Shown here in pieces: positions 1-9,024 of a DNA stretch of 64,000 nt (positions within the stretch are counted from its first letter, which is position 1; each line of letters begins with the position of its first letter). The notes beneath the pieces are model-generated. The model saw only the letters and a program-made list of their open reading frames with translations, was not told the origin of the DNA and ran no database searches. The stretch is from Isoetes taiwanensis (Eukaryota > Streptophyta > Lycopodiopsida > Isoetales > Isoetaceae). The position numbers and the translations under genes are program-made. The stretch is from contig JAJEKV010000002.1 of the NCBI GenBank assembly GCA_021234155.1, forward strand, positions 14,671,428-14,735,427, read 5' to 3'.

Positions 1-75
1 AGATGCTAGTAAAATCGCTACCGGTGGAATCTTAATGCAAGAAGGCCGAAAAATGAATGATGCAGAACTGTACAG
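1..75 (+). pseudogene. Ty3/gypsy RNase H fragment, opposite strand to its neighbour
   Basis: The plus strand from base 3 reads DASKIATGGILMQEGR and then KMNDAE. This matches the start of the gypsy RNase H domain (usual form D-A-S-x-x-A-I-G-G-V-L-M-Q, followed by K-L-N-D-A-E). A few residues between QEGR and KMND are missing compared with the family. The fragment runs off the left edge. It faces the minus-strand RT fragment beginning at about 85, so two gypsy pieces meet head to head here. Confident as a gypsy fragment; which element it belongs to is unknown. Confidence 0.6.
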
Positions 76-84
76 CTCTTGTTT

Positions 85-687
85 TTACAATGCCAGATTC
101 TTAGGGTACCATCTTTTTTCTTGACAAAAGAGTATCGGGGCTCCAAAAGGTGAAATGCTGGGTCGAATGAAGCCTAATTTGAGGAGCTCCTGCAACTGCT
201 TCTTAAGCTCGGTTAATTCAGGAATACTCATCTGATATGGGGCCTTACTGGTAGACTTAGTGCCTGGTTCTAAGGTAATTTCACATTCCACCCCTCTAAA
301 AGGTGGTAACCGATGGATCTCATCGGGAAATAGATCATAGTATTCTCGAAGAACTACGGCTATTGCCGGAGGCAAGGCATCAAGGACTTCATCCTGTTTG
401 AAATTAGCTTCCACTGAAGCAAGTCGAATCATGCCAGTGATCTGCGATTTCCTGAGAGCCCTATGCAACTGGCGTAATGAAATACATTGCATAATGGGAA
501 TAACCGGCTTACCTGCTATAGTGACTCGGGCTCCATTGGCTGCATTAAAGGTAACCTCCCATTTCTCAAAGTCAATGTTGGCCTTGGCAGCAGCCAGGAA
601 TTCCATTCCTACAATGAGATCATAGCGACCAATATCCATTATTTCTGCCCCTAGAGTAACAGGTGCTCCTGGCAGCTGAATGTTCAA
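85..687 (-). pseudogene. gypsy pol: end of protease and start of reverse transcriptase
   Basis: A 200-residue frame. Residues about 20-75 look like the end of a retropepsin-like domain (RYDLIVGMEFLAAAKANIDF). Then comes the classic gypsy RT entry: FPDE, LPPFRG, ITLEPGTK, APYQMS, ELKKQL, LGFIRPSISPFGAPILF. The KKDG stretch that normally follows is frameshifted, and homology stops at about 85, before the catalytic YxDD motif. It is in the same frame as the upstream protease block and separated from it by a single TGA at 697-699, so both were once one pol frame. No catalytic RT survives. Confidence 0.85.
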
Positions 688-696
688 ATTGATGCG

Positions 697-1086
697 TCAG
701 CCATGGGTGTGGCATATGGCCCCACTTGCCAACGTAACTGGATGTGGCTTGGACTTCAAAGGAGTGAGTTGTAAGGCCTCGGCCATTCTAGGAGATGCAA
801 AATTATGGGTGCTGCTAGTGTCCATAAGGATAATGAAAGGTTTACAATCTACTTGGCTAACTGTGGAAATGCCAGATGGCTCGTGGTTGGCTTGACCCGT
901 TTCAATGGCAGCGTAGATATGAGACCCACTTGTTATATAGTCAGACGCGTCATCCTCTGCAGCATCGTCCGACTGGTTTGGGTCCCTTGCGCCTTCCCAA
1001 TCTAGATCCGCCAGGGCGGCCTGCACTGTCTGTGTAATATAAGGGCATTCTTGCGTACGGTGCCCCGGGCGGAAACACCGATAGCA
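697..1086 (-). pseudogene. gypsy nucleocapsid zinc knuckle and aspartic protease
   Basis: The frame opens with an intact CCHC knuckle at 1,086-1,045 (CYRCFRPGHRTQEC, spacing C-x2-C-x4-H-x4-C), the RNA-binding motif of gag. About 70 residues later is the protease active-site region, ILMDTSSTHNFAS. The family motif is D-S/T-G-A-T-H-N-F; here the glycine is serine, which would probably inactivate the enzyme. It ends at a TGA (697-699), beyond which the same frame continues into the RT fragment. It follows gag through a frameshift. Confidence 0.8.
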
Positions 1087-2168
1087 AGCCCTATCTTTAC
1101 ATAACTGTTCACGGGTCTCCTTAGGGATAGCTTGGAGGATATCTCTGAAAGCTCCCGCAATATTGATAGACTTCTTTGGTACAGTAAAGGAAACTTTATT
1201 CTCAGTTTTCTGATATCCGGTGGAGGCAGGAGGCTCTGGAGTATAGGTGAGCGTCCCCTGTACGGTGTATACCCCTTGTTCTGAGTGAAAGATGAGGGTC
1301 GTAGTGGCTGGTACTTGGGAGTGTCCTCTTCTAGGCTAAGTGCTTTAGCCTCTGCTTCTACAACTGTCTTAGGATCTATTGCTTGAACTATTTTTCTTAA
1401 GGTAGGGGATAAGCCCTCTATATATCCTTCAACTGCCCTGTGCTCATTGATCCCTGGGACATATAAGCGTAACCTAATGAACTCATCCGTATAAGGCTGG
1501 ACGGTCATGTTTTTCTGTTCCAGGCGGTAGAAGGTTTGGATCTGTCAACAACGATGAGCCTTGGGCACATAATGTGACTTGAAGGCTTTAGCAAAGACCT
1601 TATAGTGGCACCTTCCTCTCGTGAGACCATGGGAGCGGGCATATCCTTTCTACCAGATATGCGCTGACCCTGTGAGATTAGTGGTGACAACTTTACCGAT
1701 ATCTTTCTCGGTCATTCCATATGACTTACCGAACTCCTGCATTTCATCCAACCATGATTCCGCGTCAACTCCAGACCTAGTTTTCCCTGAAAATTGTGCC
1801 AGCTTCCGGTTCTTCCTAATGCTAGTGATGGCCAAATCCACTGTCTTCTGATAATCCTTCTTTTTGGCTTTTGTATGGTCGGCCTCCTTCTCAGAGGAAT
1901 CAAAAGAGTCAGAAGACTCTGATGTAGCATCCGAGGAAGAACTAGGGCATGCCCTCTTAACAGGTGCAGGTGCGGGTGGCGTCGGCTGCTGATTCTGGGG
2001 AGCAGGAATCTCTGGTCCATACTCCTGTGGCATTTGGGGTGGATTAATTTACAGTACATAAGCATGGAGCTCAGTAAGCTGACGCTTCATGATAGTGAGC
2101 TCTTGCTCGAGGGTAAGACAACCCGGTTGCACGGGTGTCGCCCACGGAGGAGGGCGTGCACCGTCTAA
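1087..2168 (-). pseudogene. gypsy gag (capsid region), frameshifted
   Basis: The N-terminal part carries a predicted helix (LTLEQELTIMKRQLTELHAY) and then a P/Q-rich and serine/acidic linker. The retrotransposon-gag core follows: FSGKTRSGVDAESWLDEM, then, after frame changes near 1,650 and 1,520, FAKAFKSHYVP, FYRLEQKNMTVQPYTDEF and a GLSPTLRKIV stretch. A further frameshift at about 1,250-1,290 connects it to the zinc knuckle. The beginning is preceded by TTTCTATCTTAG, a good plant 3' splice acceptor at about 2,169, so gag may have been expressed from a spliced RNA (inference). There are at least three frame breaks and one stop (TAA after HAYVL). Confidence 0.75.
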
Positions 2169-2337
2169 GATAGAAACAAATTAAAGATAAGCACACTGAT
2201 TCAATTAGTTATGACAAGAACTTTGCAACAGAGAAACACTTATTATTACAATGAAGACACGGTTACAAAAACATCTTGGCATAACATGCAAGAACTGAAG
2301 TTACATTTATACAAGGAGGATATTAAAACAAGCTCGC

Positions 2338-2660
2338 TTAGGGCTGAGTAAGGGGATAAAGGATAGAGTATCGAATACTCTCCCTTACTGCGCGGACCAT
2401 CTTATACTTAGCCCAAGCTTGGATGATGACGTCTTGAAACTCCCAGGTTGGGCTGATAATTAAAAGATTGAAAAGACTGCAGAGCGCGTAAAATATCTGC
2501 CAAAGATGATCATTAGCATCGTCAAAAGCTTCCTGCTTAGTGCAGTCCCAATACGACCAACTTCGACGAAGCGTAAGCTTTAGGTGTTCATAGGCATGGT
2601 CGCGAAGAATCGTAACTATCTGAAAGCCCTTGGTTGGGTCGTACGGCTCTTCTTCTTTTC
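2338..2660 (-). CDS. unknown exon-like ORF between the extra ORFs and gag
   Basis: About 107 residues (starting GKEEEPYDPTKGFQ and ending ILYPLTQP) with no family I recognise. It is rich in W, Y and F and mostly helical in appearance (LWQIFYALCSLFNLLI). The open stretch begins right after CTTCTTACAG at 2,669-2,661, a strong acceptor with a pyrimidine tract, so it looks like an exon and not a free-standing ORF. No convincing donor was fixed; GTATAAGG near 2,715 is one candidate. It lies on the element's coding strand. Confidence 0.4.
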
Positions 2661-2843
2661 CTGTAAGAAGGCAAGAATAGATATACAATATATAAGTTAT
2701 TCCTTATACTTCAAACTCTTGGAAGAAAGAGACAAGTAATGTAGGAAAAATAAATTCTTCTATTAAAAAGGACATCAAAATGACGATGCAATAATACATA
2801 TGTTTGAGTGGCCAAAGGCCATACTCTATAATGCCGCTTATGC

Positions 2844-4200
2844 CTATTTAGGAGCTAGACCCCACATCCTGATCCATTGGTGTAGGTGGGGGCGGTGACG
2901 ACCGATGGCGTAACAGGGTAACCCCTGGTCAACAGTGGCGGCTGCAAGGGAAGCAACCTCTGGTGGATAGGCAACAGCTAATGGGGCTGCCGTAAGGAGC
3001 TTCATGCTCATCCACGGTGCTATGTCTTGGCCCAAGGCGGTAAGGGCGAAGTCCTGACGCACCAACACATAAGTGAGGATGCGATAAGGCCACCACGATG
3101 CTTCGGCTTCTTGGGCCAGGTCTCGTGCCACAAAGAGGACCTGCCCTTGCCGAAAGGCTGATAAGAAGAAGCGTGTGAGGTGATTCCCCAACGCTACCTC
3201 CTTATCGAGGTCCATAGAGACCTCTTCCTCCTTGAGCTCTTCTTTCTCCTCCTTAAGATGAGTGGGGTTATGATAGAGGTCTTCCCCTTCCTCATCTGAA
3301 TCGGAAGGAATGTCGACCATATTAATGTTTGGGACGTGAGGTCCCATGGCCGTAAAGGCTTCCTGAGGAGGCTGAGATGGAGGGTCTTGAAGTACAAGAT
3401 CTCTGGGGCGAAGAAGAGTATCTGCCGGCTCTATAGCCTCCTGATGCAACTGGAGCAGCTGCCATACCTCCGGAGGGAGATCTACGGGTGTAAAATCAAT
3501 AAACTCATCCATGCAATACTCGGCCAGTTCATAGAGCACCTGTACTTTCTCTTGGCCCTTTAAACCGACCACTACATGGTATATCCAAAGAATGTCATCC
3601 AACAGGAGGAACTCCTGGCCTTGGTGATAGATAACCAGAAGGGCATCCAATCCGGTCAAGCGTGCTCCCTGATCCCGGTGCGGCAGCATCTGTTCGGCCA
3701 ACTGCTTCCACTGGACGAAATCATCCATCCTTATATACTCGTCTTCTTCCTCATCTGAAGAATCAGGGACCTTGCCTTTCTCTGCTGACAGGGTATCATC
3801 CTCCACATACTGATCCATGAGAATGGCCAAAGCAAAGATCACCTCAAGGTATTCCTGGCCCTCATGCATGACGAGGGTGGATTGCGGCCCCATCGGAGTT
3901 TGCCCTTGAGCATATCGTATGCATGGGTGTCTCCTCCGAGCATTTCCCTCACGACAGCTCGCTCTATGTAGAGCTGTGGTGGATCTCCCAAAGGAATGCA
4001 GAGGGAGAGCATCTCTTGGGTATAGAACTCAAGAAACCCAGCATAGTCAGGATGACTTTGCATGTTAGATATAAGATCTATCTTCTGGAGCTGGAAAGGC
4101 TGTAGGAGGTCGAAGGGAACTTGGGGGTGCCAGTGCTCTCCATCTTGATGCCATTCGAGTAGGGCTGGGGTGGTCGTTGGCGCTGCAAGGGATGGAGGAG
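2844..4200 (-). CDS. acidic ORF of the gypsy element, unknown function, one frameshift
   Basis: Two overlapping frames make one protein. The first (about 4,200-3,890) contains HPDYAGFLEFYTQEMLSL and DPPQLYIERAVVREML. After a shift near 3,890 comes a 349-residue frame ending WIRMWGLAPK. It has two strongly acidic tracts (DSSDEEEDEY; SDSDEEGEDLY followed by a K/E-rich stretch) separating helical segments. Two segments resemble each other: LVMHEGQEYLEVIFALAI and LVIYHQGQEFLLLDDILW. I see no known domain. It sits directly downstream of the H3-fold ORF on the same strand. Acidic tracts are common in histone-binding proteins, but that link is only inference. Confidence 0.5.
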
Positions 4201-4422
4201 GAGGACGAACAGAAAGGTAAGAGATAAGGAATAAAACCCTAAAAACTCTTAAATACCTTTTTTTTTCACTTTTAGGCTGACATCAACAGCCATATTTTAA
4301 ATAATTATTAAAAATTATTTATTTATTAATAATAATTATTTTGAAACAGAGACTAAGTAGGCAAAATTTGGATTAATATTTATCCCTACAAAATTGTTAC
4401 AAGGAAGATGCTTGAAAACAAG

Positions 4423-5167
4423 CTAAAGATGATCTCCCTGAATTCTCCGTGCAAGGGCCAAATCTTTAGTCATGATCGTGACCCTCTTTGCGTGGATAGC
4501 GCAAAGGTTTGCATCCCCGAAAAGGGCTATTAGATAAGCCTCAGCAGCCTTCTGGAGTGCCAAAATAGCAAAAGTTTGGAAGCGGAGGTCGATCTTAAAC
4601 TCTTGGGCTATCTCTCGGTCCAACTTCTGGAAAGGCAGCTTCCATAATAGCAACTCCGTGGTCTTTTGGTACTTACGGATCTCCCATAAGGCCACAGTTC
4701 CTGGTCGAAACCGATGAGGTTTCCTCGAGGTTGCTGCTCTCTGAGTGAGTGTAGGCTTCTTGGGTAGAGTCTTGCCCCCAGAGACTGGGCGTGGTCGTGC
4801 AACATCCACTCGTTTCTGCCGACGACTGGAACTCGCGTGCTTCCCAACGCTCCCGACAGGCTTGAGCTTCTCCTTATATTGGCTCCCCGACTTATGAGTG
4901 GTGGACTTCCGCCGTCTCTTAATGGGAGGCTTGTCTGCTTGGTCGGGACCGCGCGGGATTTTCTTGCTCAGTGTTGGGTTGCTGCTGTTGTTGATCCTGG
5001 TTTTATTGTTGCTCCTGCTGCTGTTACTGCTGTTGCTCCTGCTAGGCTCTCTCAGCCTGTTCCTGAGCCTCACGAGCTGCAACCATATCTGCTTCTACCT
5101 GTGCAAGACGTCGGGCCGTAACCCTTCGAATGAGTTCCATACGATAGTGGTCCGACCGGGCTTGCAT
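4423..5167 (-). CDS. histone H3-fold protein encoded inside the gypsy element
   Basis: The frame 5,082-4,423 (219 residues) ends in an almost complete H3 core, residues 122-219: [74 protein letters not shown]. By eye about seven in ten residues match canonical H3, with no insertion in loop 1, so it is closer to canonical H3 than to centromeric CENH3. Residues equivalent to H3 K56, R83, C110, H113, D123 and R129 are kept; R49 and R63 are tryptophan. The tail is not H3-like: basic, about 120 residues, with KRRRK and one SGGK echo of the K14 region. Upstream, another frame from ATG at 5,167 encodes a helical and Q-rich lead with TAG and TAA where glutamine codons are expected, so the ancestral protein was probably longer. 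Protein activity in this copy is doubtful; the homology is clear. Confidence 0.85.
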
Positions 5168-5233
5168 ATCTATCTGAATCACTATTAAGTAATCCAGGTT
5201 GATGTGAGATGGGACCTCACCCCAAGTGAAACT

Positions 5234-5699
5234 TTAAGTAACCTCATCATATTCATATCGAGGAATATCAAGGGGTTTACAGTCGATGATGGCCCTCCCA
5301 TCATCCAGGTAGACATACTCACGGCCCCGAGATGCTGTGTCTCCCCTCTCTATCTCTCGGATGTCATCTTCTTGGGCCAACCGAATCTCTCCTCCGAATG
5401 GCTTCTTCTTCAGGAACTTCCTCACACTCGGATGGGTAAAACTTGACCAGCATTATAACTTGGTCGGGCTGCTCAACTATAGTATATGACTGCTGTAACA
5501 GGTTGAGCTTTATCAAGAAGCGCTCGGAGAGGTGGAAAATAGGATAGAGTAACCTATGGCCGTCAATGAAGCGTTGCACCAGCTGAACTAAAAGAAGCTC
5601 GACCCGGTCGGGGTCGGTAGCCAAATGCTCCCCAAGCTGGGCGTAGATTTGGGGTATGTTGAGGGAGCCATAGCTCTGAGTACTCTTAATACGTGCCAT
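5234..5699 (-). CDS. first ORF after the leader of the gypsy element, unknown
   Basis: Starts at ATG 5,699 (MARIKSTQSYGS); an in-frame ATG at 5,729 is less likely. About 90 residues of helical sequence (IYAQLGEHLATD, VELLLVQLVQRFIDGH, FLIKLNLLQQSY) are followed by a beta-like part. Near 5,425 the frame shifts by one base into EIRLAQEDDIREIERG, REYVYLDDGRAIIDC and a stop at 5,234, so the intact protein would be about 155 residues. No family recognised. It is the promoter-proximal ORF, upstream of the H3-fold ORF on the same strand. The first residues resemble the histone H3 tail (MARTKQTA) but this may be chance. Confidence 0.45.
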
Positions 5700-5729
5700 G
5701 CTCATTGGGCTAGACAAGAAAAGGAACAA

Positions 5730-6377
5730 GGAAGAGGGCGATGTGCCGCGAAAAGGCGGGAAATAAGGCGCTGAGAGGTGGTAGTGGCAACAAGCGCAAC
5801 CAGAGGCAAGGTTTTAGGAGCTTGGGTTCCGGCGGCTATGGCGGACGGCTAGGGTAGGCGCGTGGAAGGAGTAAAGCATAAACGAAAAAAAAAAGAAAAC
5901 GTCTCTTTAACTTTTAAGTTTTAAATTTTTTTGAAAAAACCTTTTTTTTTTTTAAATTATTTTTATATGGCGGCTATACGCGCGTATACGGTCGGGCGCT
6001 AGTCCGGTTATACGTGCTTCTATTTGAATTCCAAGACGCCCAAACCCGAGCGGCGCCCGAGTTGGTTTTTGGGCCACTTCCTCGTCTGCCGGATGACGAC
6101 TCCTCTAGGGTATTTGGACCACGCCCGAAGCGTTGGAGCAAAAATCTCGTCAATCCAAGCTACCTGGAGAAAGTTATGGCGCTTACAAAACTCCAACCTC
6201 TGGCTCCACCCTCTGACCTTAGCCGCTCCACTCTCCTACACCCTAGGTCATTCCTCTCGTAACTAGGCCAACTAACATGCTAACTACAGAGTTTGGCTAC
6301 TTTAACCTAAGAGAAAGTACCGTCAACTAACGAGTTAGACTATGGCCAGTGCAGTGATTTTGGTCCACCAAAACCAT
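5730..6377 (-). other. leader of the gypsy element, no gene seen
   Basis: Region between the PBS and the first ORF. It contains A- and T-rich tracts (about 5,885-5,970) and a CG-rich palindromic patch around 5,973-6,015. I see no convincing coding sequence; open frames on the plus strand here are not supported. Confidence 0.5.
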
Positions 6378-6399
6378 GCTCTGATACCAACTGATACCA
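6378..6399 (-). promoter_or_regulatory. primer-binding site (tRNA-iMet), partly duplicated
   Basis: On the minus strand, 6,389-6,378 reads TGGTATCAGAGC, the standard plant complement of the initiator tRNA-Met 3' end. It is preceded by a second, incomplete copy (TGGTATCAGT, 6,399-6,390), three bases after the LTR end. Minus-strand cDNA synthesis starts here. The related element at 57,493 has only one copy. Confidence 0.85.
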
Positions 6400-6402
6400 C
6401 TG

Positions 6403-7916
6403 TGATGCTCCCAGAGTCTATACGATGTTCCCATCGTATAAATACGGGAATTCCCCTCCCATGGCGACTACATCACCATGATAAGGCCCTCCGTCATACT
6501 CGGACCACATGGGATGGCCAAGTGTCGGGGCGAGGAACACGGAGGTGTCATTCGTCCCATGTCCTCTATTTGAAATCCTATACAGCGGAAGCATACATAT
6601 ACGTTAGCATACAATAATCATGCCAAAATAATATACCACCACGAAGGGTGGCCCATCCATCATCATCACGGGAAAGACAATACATCCATAACAACACGAA
6701 ATAACACCATGACAAGGCGCTACCCTGGGCTCAGATTCCAAGGGATCAATTGACGGCCAGGGCCTCATGATATCAACAGACGGAAGTATAACATGGCATT
6801 GGCTGGTATAAGACAATGGCTAGGGTAGTCCACTCCATCCGCCCCTCCTATGCGCACTTTGCAGATCGGCTGAATCATGCTATGACGTGCTTGTAGCCCT
6901 CCGGAGACACAATCCCAAGGAATCACCCTATGGGACTACTCCGGGTTACATCTCCCCGGTCCGATGAGGCAGGTCAGAGAGGCGTCTCCTTCCCAAGCAT
7001 GAGGGATCCTTGGGTGTGCTAAAGAACACGTGCCGCATCAGTGACCCCCGCATCCGTACCCGACTTACTCCCCTAAATCTAAAGGCCGGCTCACCTGCCC
7101 GTTCGAGCCCCTCCTTCCGGCCCAGAGAGTGTCAGACCCATATCCGGCCCACACACGGTGACGGGCTATAAGCCTAGCACACTATAGGAGTCCTGTAGCC
7201 GCGCTAGGCAAGACCCACCCCCGATTCACCATCATGCTCGTTGTCTGGTCCTGAACCACATCATAGCATCCACAGCCAGGTTGGCTCTTGTGCACAGGCC
7301 GCAATTATTGGGTATTAAGGGATCTAGCTAGAGCCATCTCCACTGCTAAGTGGCTTTTAGGTCTCTACCCTTCCCTTAGTTCCCAATACATGGAAGAAGC
7401 GGAAAGAAAGAATATCAACACCATCTAAGTACCCAGAACAACATAAAAAAGAGAATTTAATCATTCCATCTATTCAAAGAAGTGTCAGCAGAATAGAACT
7501 ATCTAAGGACTAACCAGTCTCTTAGCTGGAGCCGTTGTCACAGAAGGCATCCATAGCTCGAGGTTGTTGGTAGGTGTTGGCAAAGACGAGTTTAAGCTGG
7601 TGGCTGCTGCTCCTCTTCACTCTCCAATTCGAATTTGGGATGAAATGGGGGGTAGGACCCCTATTTCATGAACCAAAATGGCAAGTTCCTAGCCATCGAT
7701 TTGGGCCAGGTGGCACCCCCTCATTGGTGATAGATAATCAGTTAATTAGACCAATAATTATGCCACTAAAATCCATAATTATCCATTGGTTTTATTAGCA
7801 TAGCTAATAAAATCCATTGTAGGTGACCCCCCCCACTTGGACCCTTAGGCCTACTACATGCTGGTGACATGTCATGGTATGCATACATATACCGTATAGA
7901 TACCTAGAACGTCACA
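6403..7916 (-). mobile_element. gypsy 5' LTR (about 1.5 kb)
   Basis: On the minus strand it starts TGTGACGTTC (7,916) and ends GAGCATCA (6,403), three bases before the duplicated PBS. Aligned by eye it matches 57,508-58,899 over the whole length and 59,615-60,047 plus 63,391-63,931 over the last two thirds. Shared landmarks are a TGCAAAGTGNNCA block and a direct ATCGTATA/ATACGATGGGA region near the 3' end. No partner 3' LTR lies in the window. Confidence 0.85.
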
Positions 7917-7961
7917 TTTGCTTAGCAATGGAGTTTTGGCAAGACTTAGTTCTCCAAAAAC

Positions 7962-8050
7962 CACTACTACAAAAATAGATAGCAATGGCACAAAAGTGAC
8001 ATTTATCCTCCGCCTTTTTACAGAGCATAAACGTCACTTCTGTGCCATTT
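7962..8050 (+). mobile_element. CACTA-type transposon terminus, one end only
   Basis: CACTACTACAAAAATAG (7,962-7,978) is the typical start of a plant CACTA (En/Spm) element. It is followed at once by an imperfect inverted repeat, AATGGCACAAAAGTGAC (from 7,983) against GTCACTTCTGTGCCATT (to 8,050), like the subterminal repeats of this superfamily. I found no opposite end and no transposase. Confidence 0.5.
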
Positions 8051-9024
8051 ATGACATTTGTGCCCACCGCCCTAGCACTTTTTGGAATGAATGCATTTAT
8101 AACATTTGAAGTGAGAAACTAAATTTGAGTTCATAACATGTGGGGACGATCACTAATTTTAAATGGCAATCGCTAATGCATAATTTCACTAACCATTACA
8201 TAACTGTCCTATGTTACTATGCTTGCTAAGTAATTTGAACATATATAAGTCAGTGTTTCATTCTTCTTTTTCTTTTTTGTTCCTTGCTTTTTTTTTCTCC
8301 ACTGCAATCGAAATCACTATTGGGAAGCCACGTTTTCACGAAATCACTGAGGAAATCTCTGTCATATATATGCTGGCAGTGCCATAGCCACACTGCCATA
8401 GCCAGCTATCCAGCAATATGCTGCTGCTTTTGCTTTGTGAATCGAAAGCTATGGAGAGTTAAGCCAGTGGATTCTATTCTCTGGCCAAAAAATAGAAAGC
8501 TCATCATTGTGTTCCTCCTGCTCCTGAAAACAGAGCACGATTGAAAGCAAGAGCCTACAAGCACAGATTAGAACAATGACTTTGAATGGTTTTAAGGTTA
8601 AGCAAATGCGTGAGAGTCTGACAGTGCAAGATTTTGTGGTGAGGTGATGAATTTATGGATTGAAGAAGCCGGGTTGCCGAACTGAGCCTTTATACAGATA
8701 TGAAAAAATAAAGAAAATTCATTTAAGAAAGTGCCAGACCTTCAAGGCGTGGGCAAAACTTCAAGTAACAGAGCGAACCTGCGAAATATAGAAGAACATG
8801 CTTGAGAATGACACTGTTCTGCTCCTATGACACCCTGAATCGCTCCTAAATTAACAACCCTGAATTGCTCCCGACCAGATCTCAGCTTTTATTTTTTCAT
8901 GCTCGTTCTGACTTCCATTTCACAAATACTGCTTAAGCGTAGACTCAGCGTTTAGATCTATTTTATTTAAGTAGGTCTTGCATATCGGAGTCCGAGAAAT
9001 GTAAAACTGAGTTTTTGTTACGTA
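8051..9024. other. no gene recognised
   Basis: AT-rich sequence with scattered short open frames and no recognisable protein. It may belong to the CACTA element whose end is at 7,962. Confidence 0.4.

Larger units (their letters stand above)
85..7916 (-). mobile_element. Ty3/gypsy LTR retrotransposon with extra ORFs, 5' part
   Basis: On the minus strand the order is LTR (7,916 to 6,403), tRNA-iMet primer-binding site (6,389-6,378), leader, three coding blocks (5,699-5,234; 5,167-4,423; about 4,200-2,844), a small exon-like block (2,660-2,338), gag (about 2,168-1,087), zinc knuckle and protease (1,086-697) and the first part of RT (687-85). The rest of RT, RNase H, integrase and 3' LTR are absent; the element is broken at about base 80. 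Gag before protease before RT in one direction is normal for Ty3/gypsy. About 4.2 kb of extra coding sequence between PBS and gag is not. Frameshifts and stops show the copy is dead. LTRs at 57,508-58,899 and 59,615-63,931 are related. Confidence 0.85.

Noticed and set aside
398-625. Plus-strand open frames across 398-1,005
   Set aside because: They are antisense to the gypsy gag-pol frames and have no recognisable protein content.
4423-5082. Calling the H3-fold ORF a centromeric CENH3
   Set aside because: Loop 1 has no insertion and the core is closer to canonical H3; only the tail is unusual.
4837-5188. Plus-strand frames with leucine-rich runs
   Set aside because: Antisense of the Q/N/S-rich tract ahead of the H3-fold ORF; the leucine runs are a by-product of CAG/CAA repeats.
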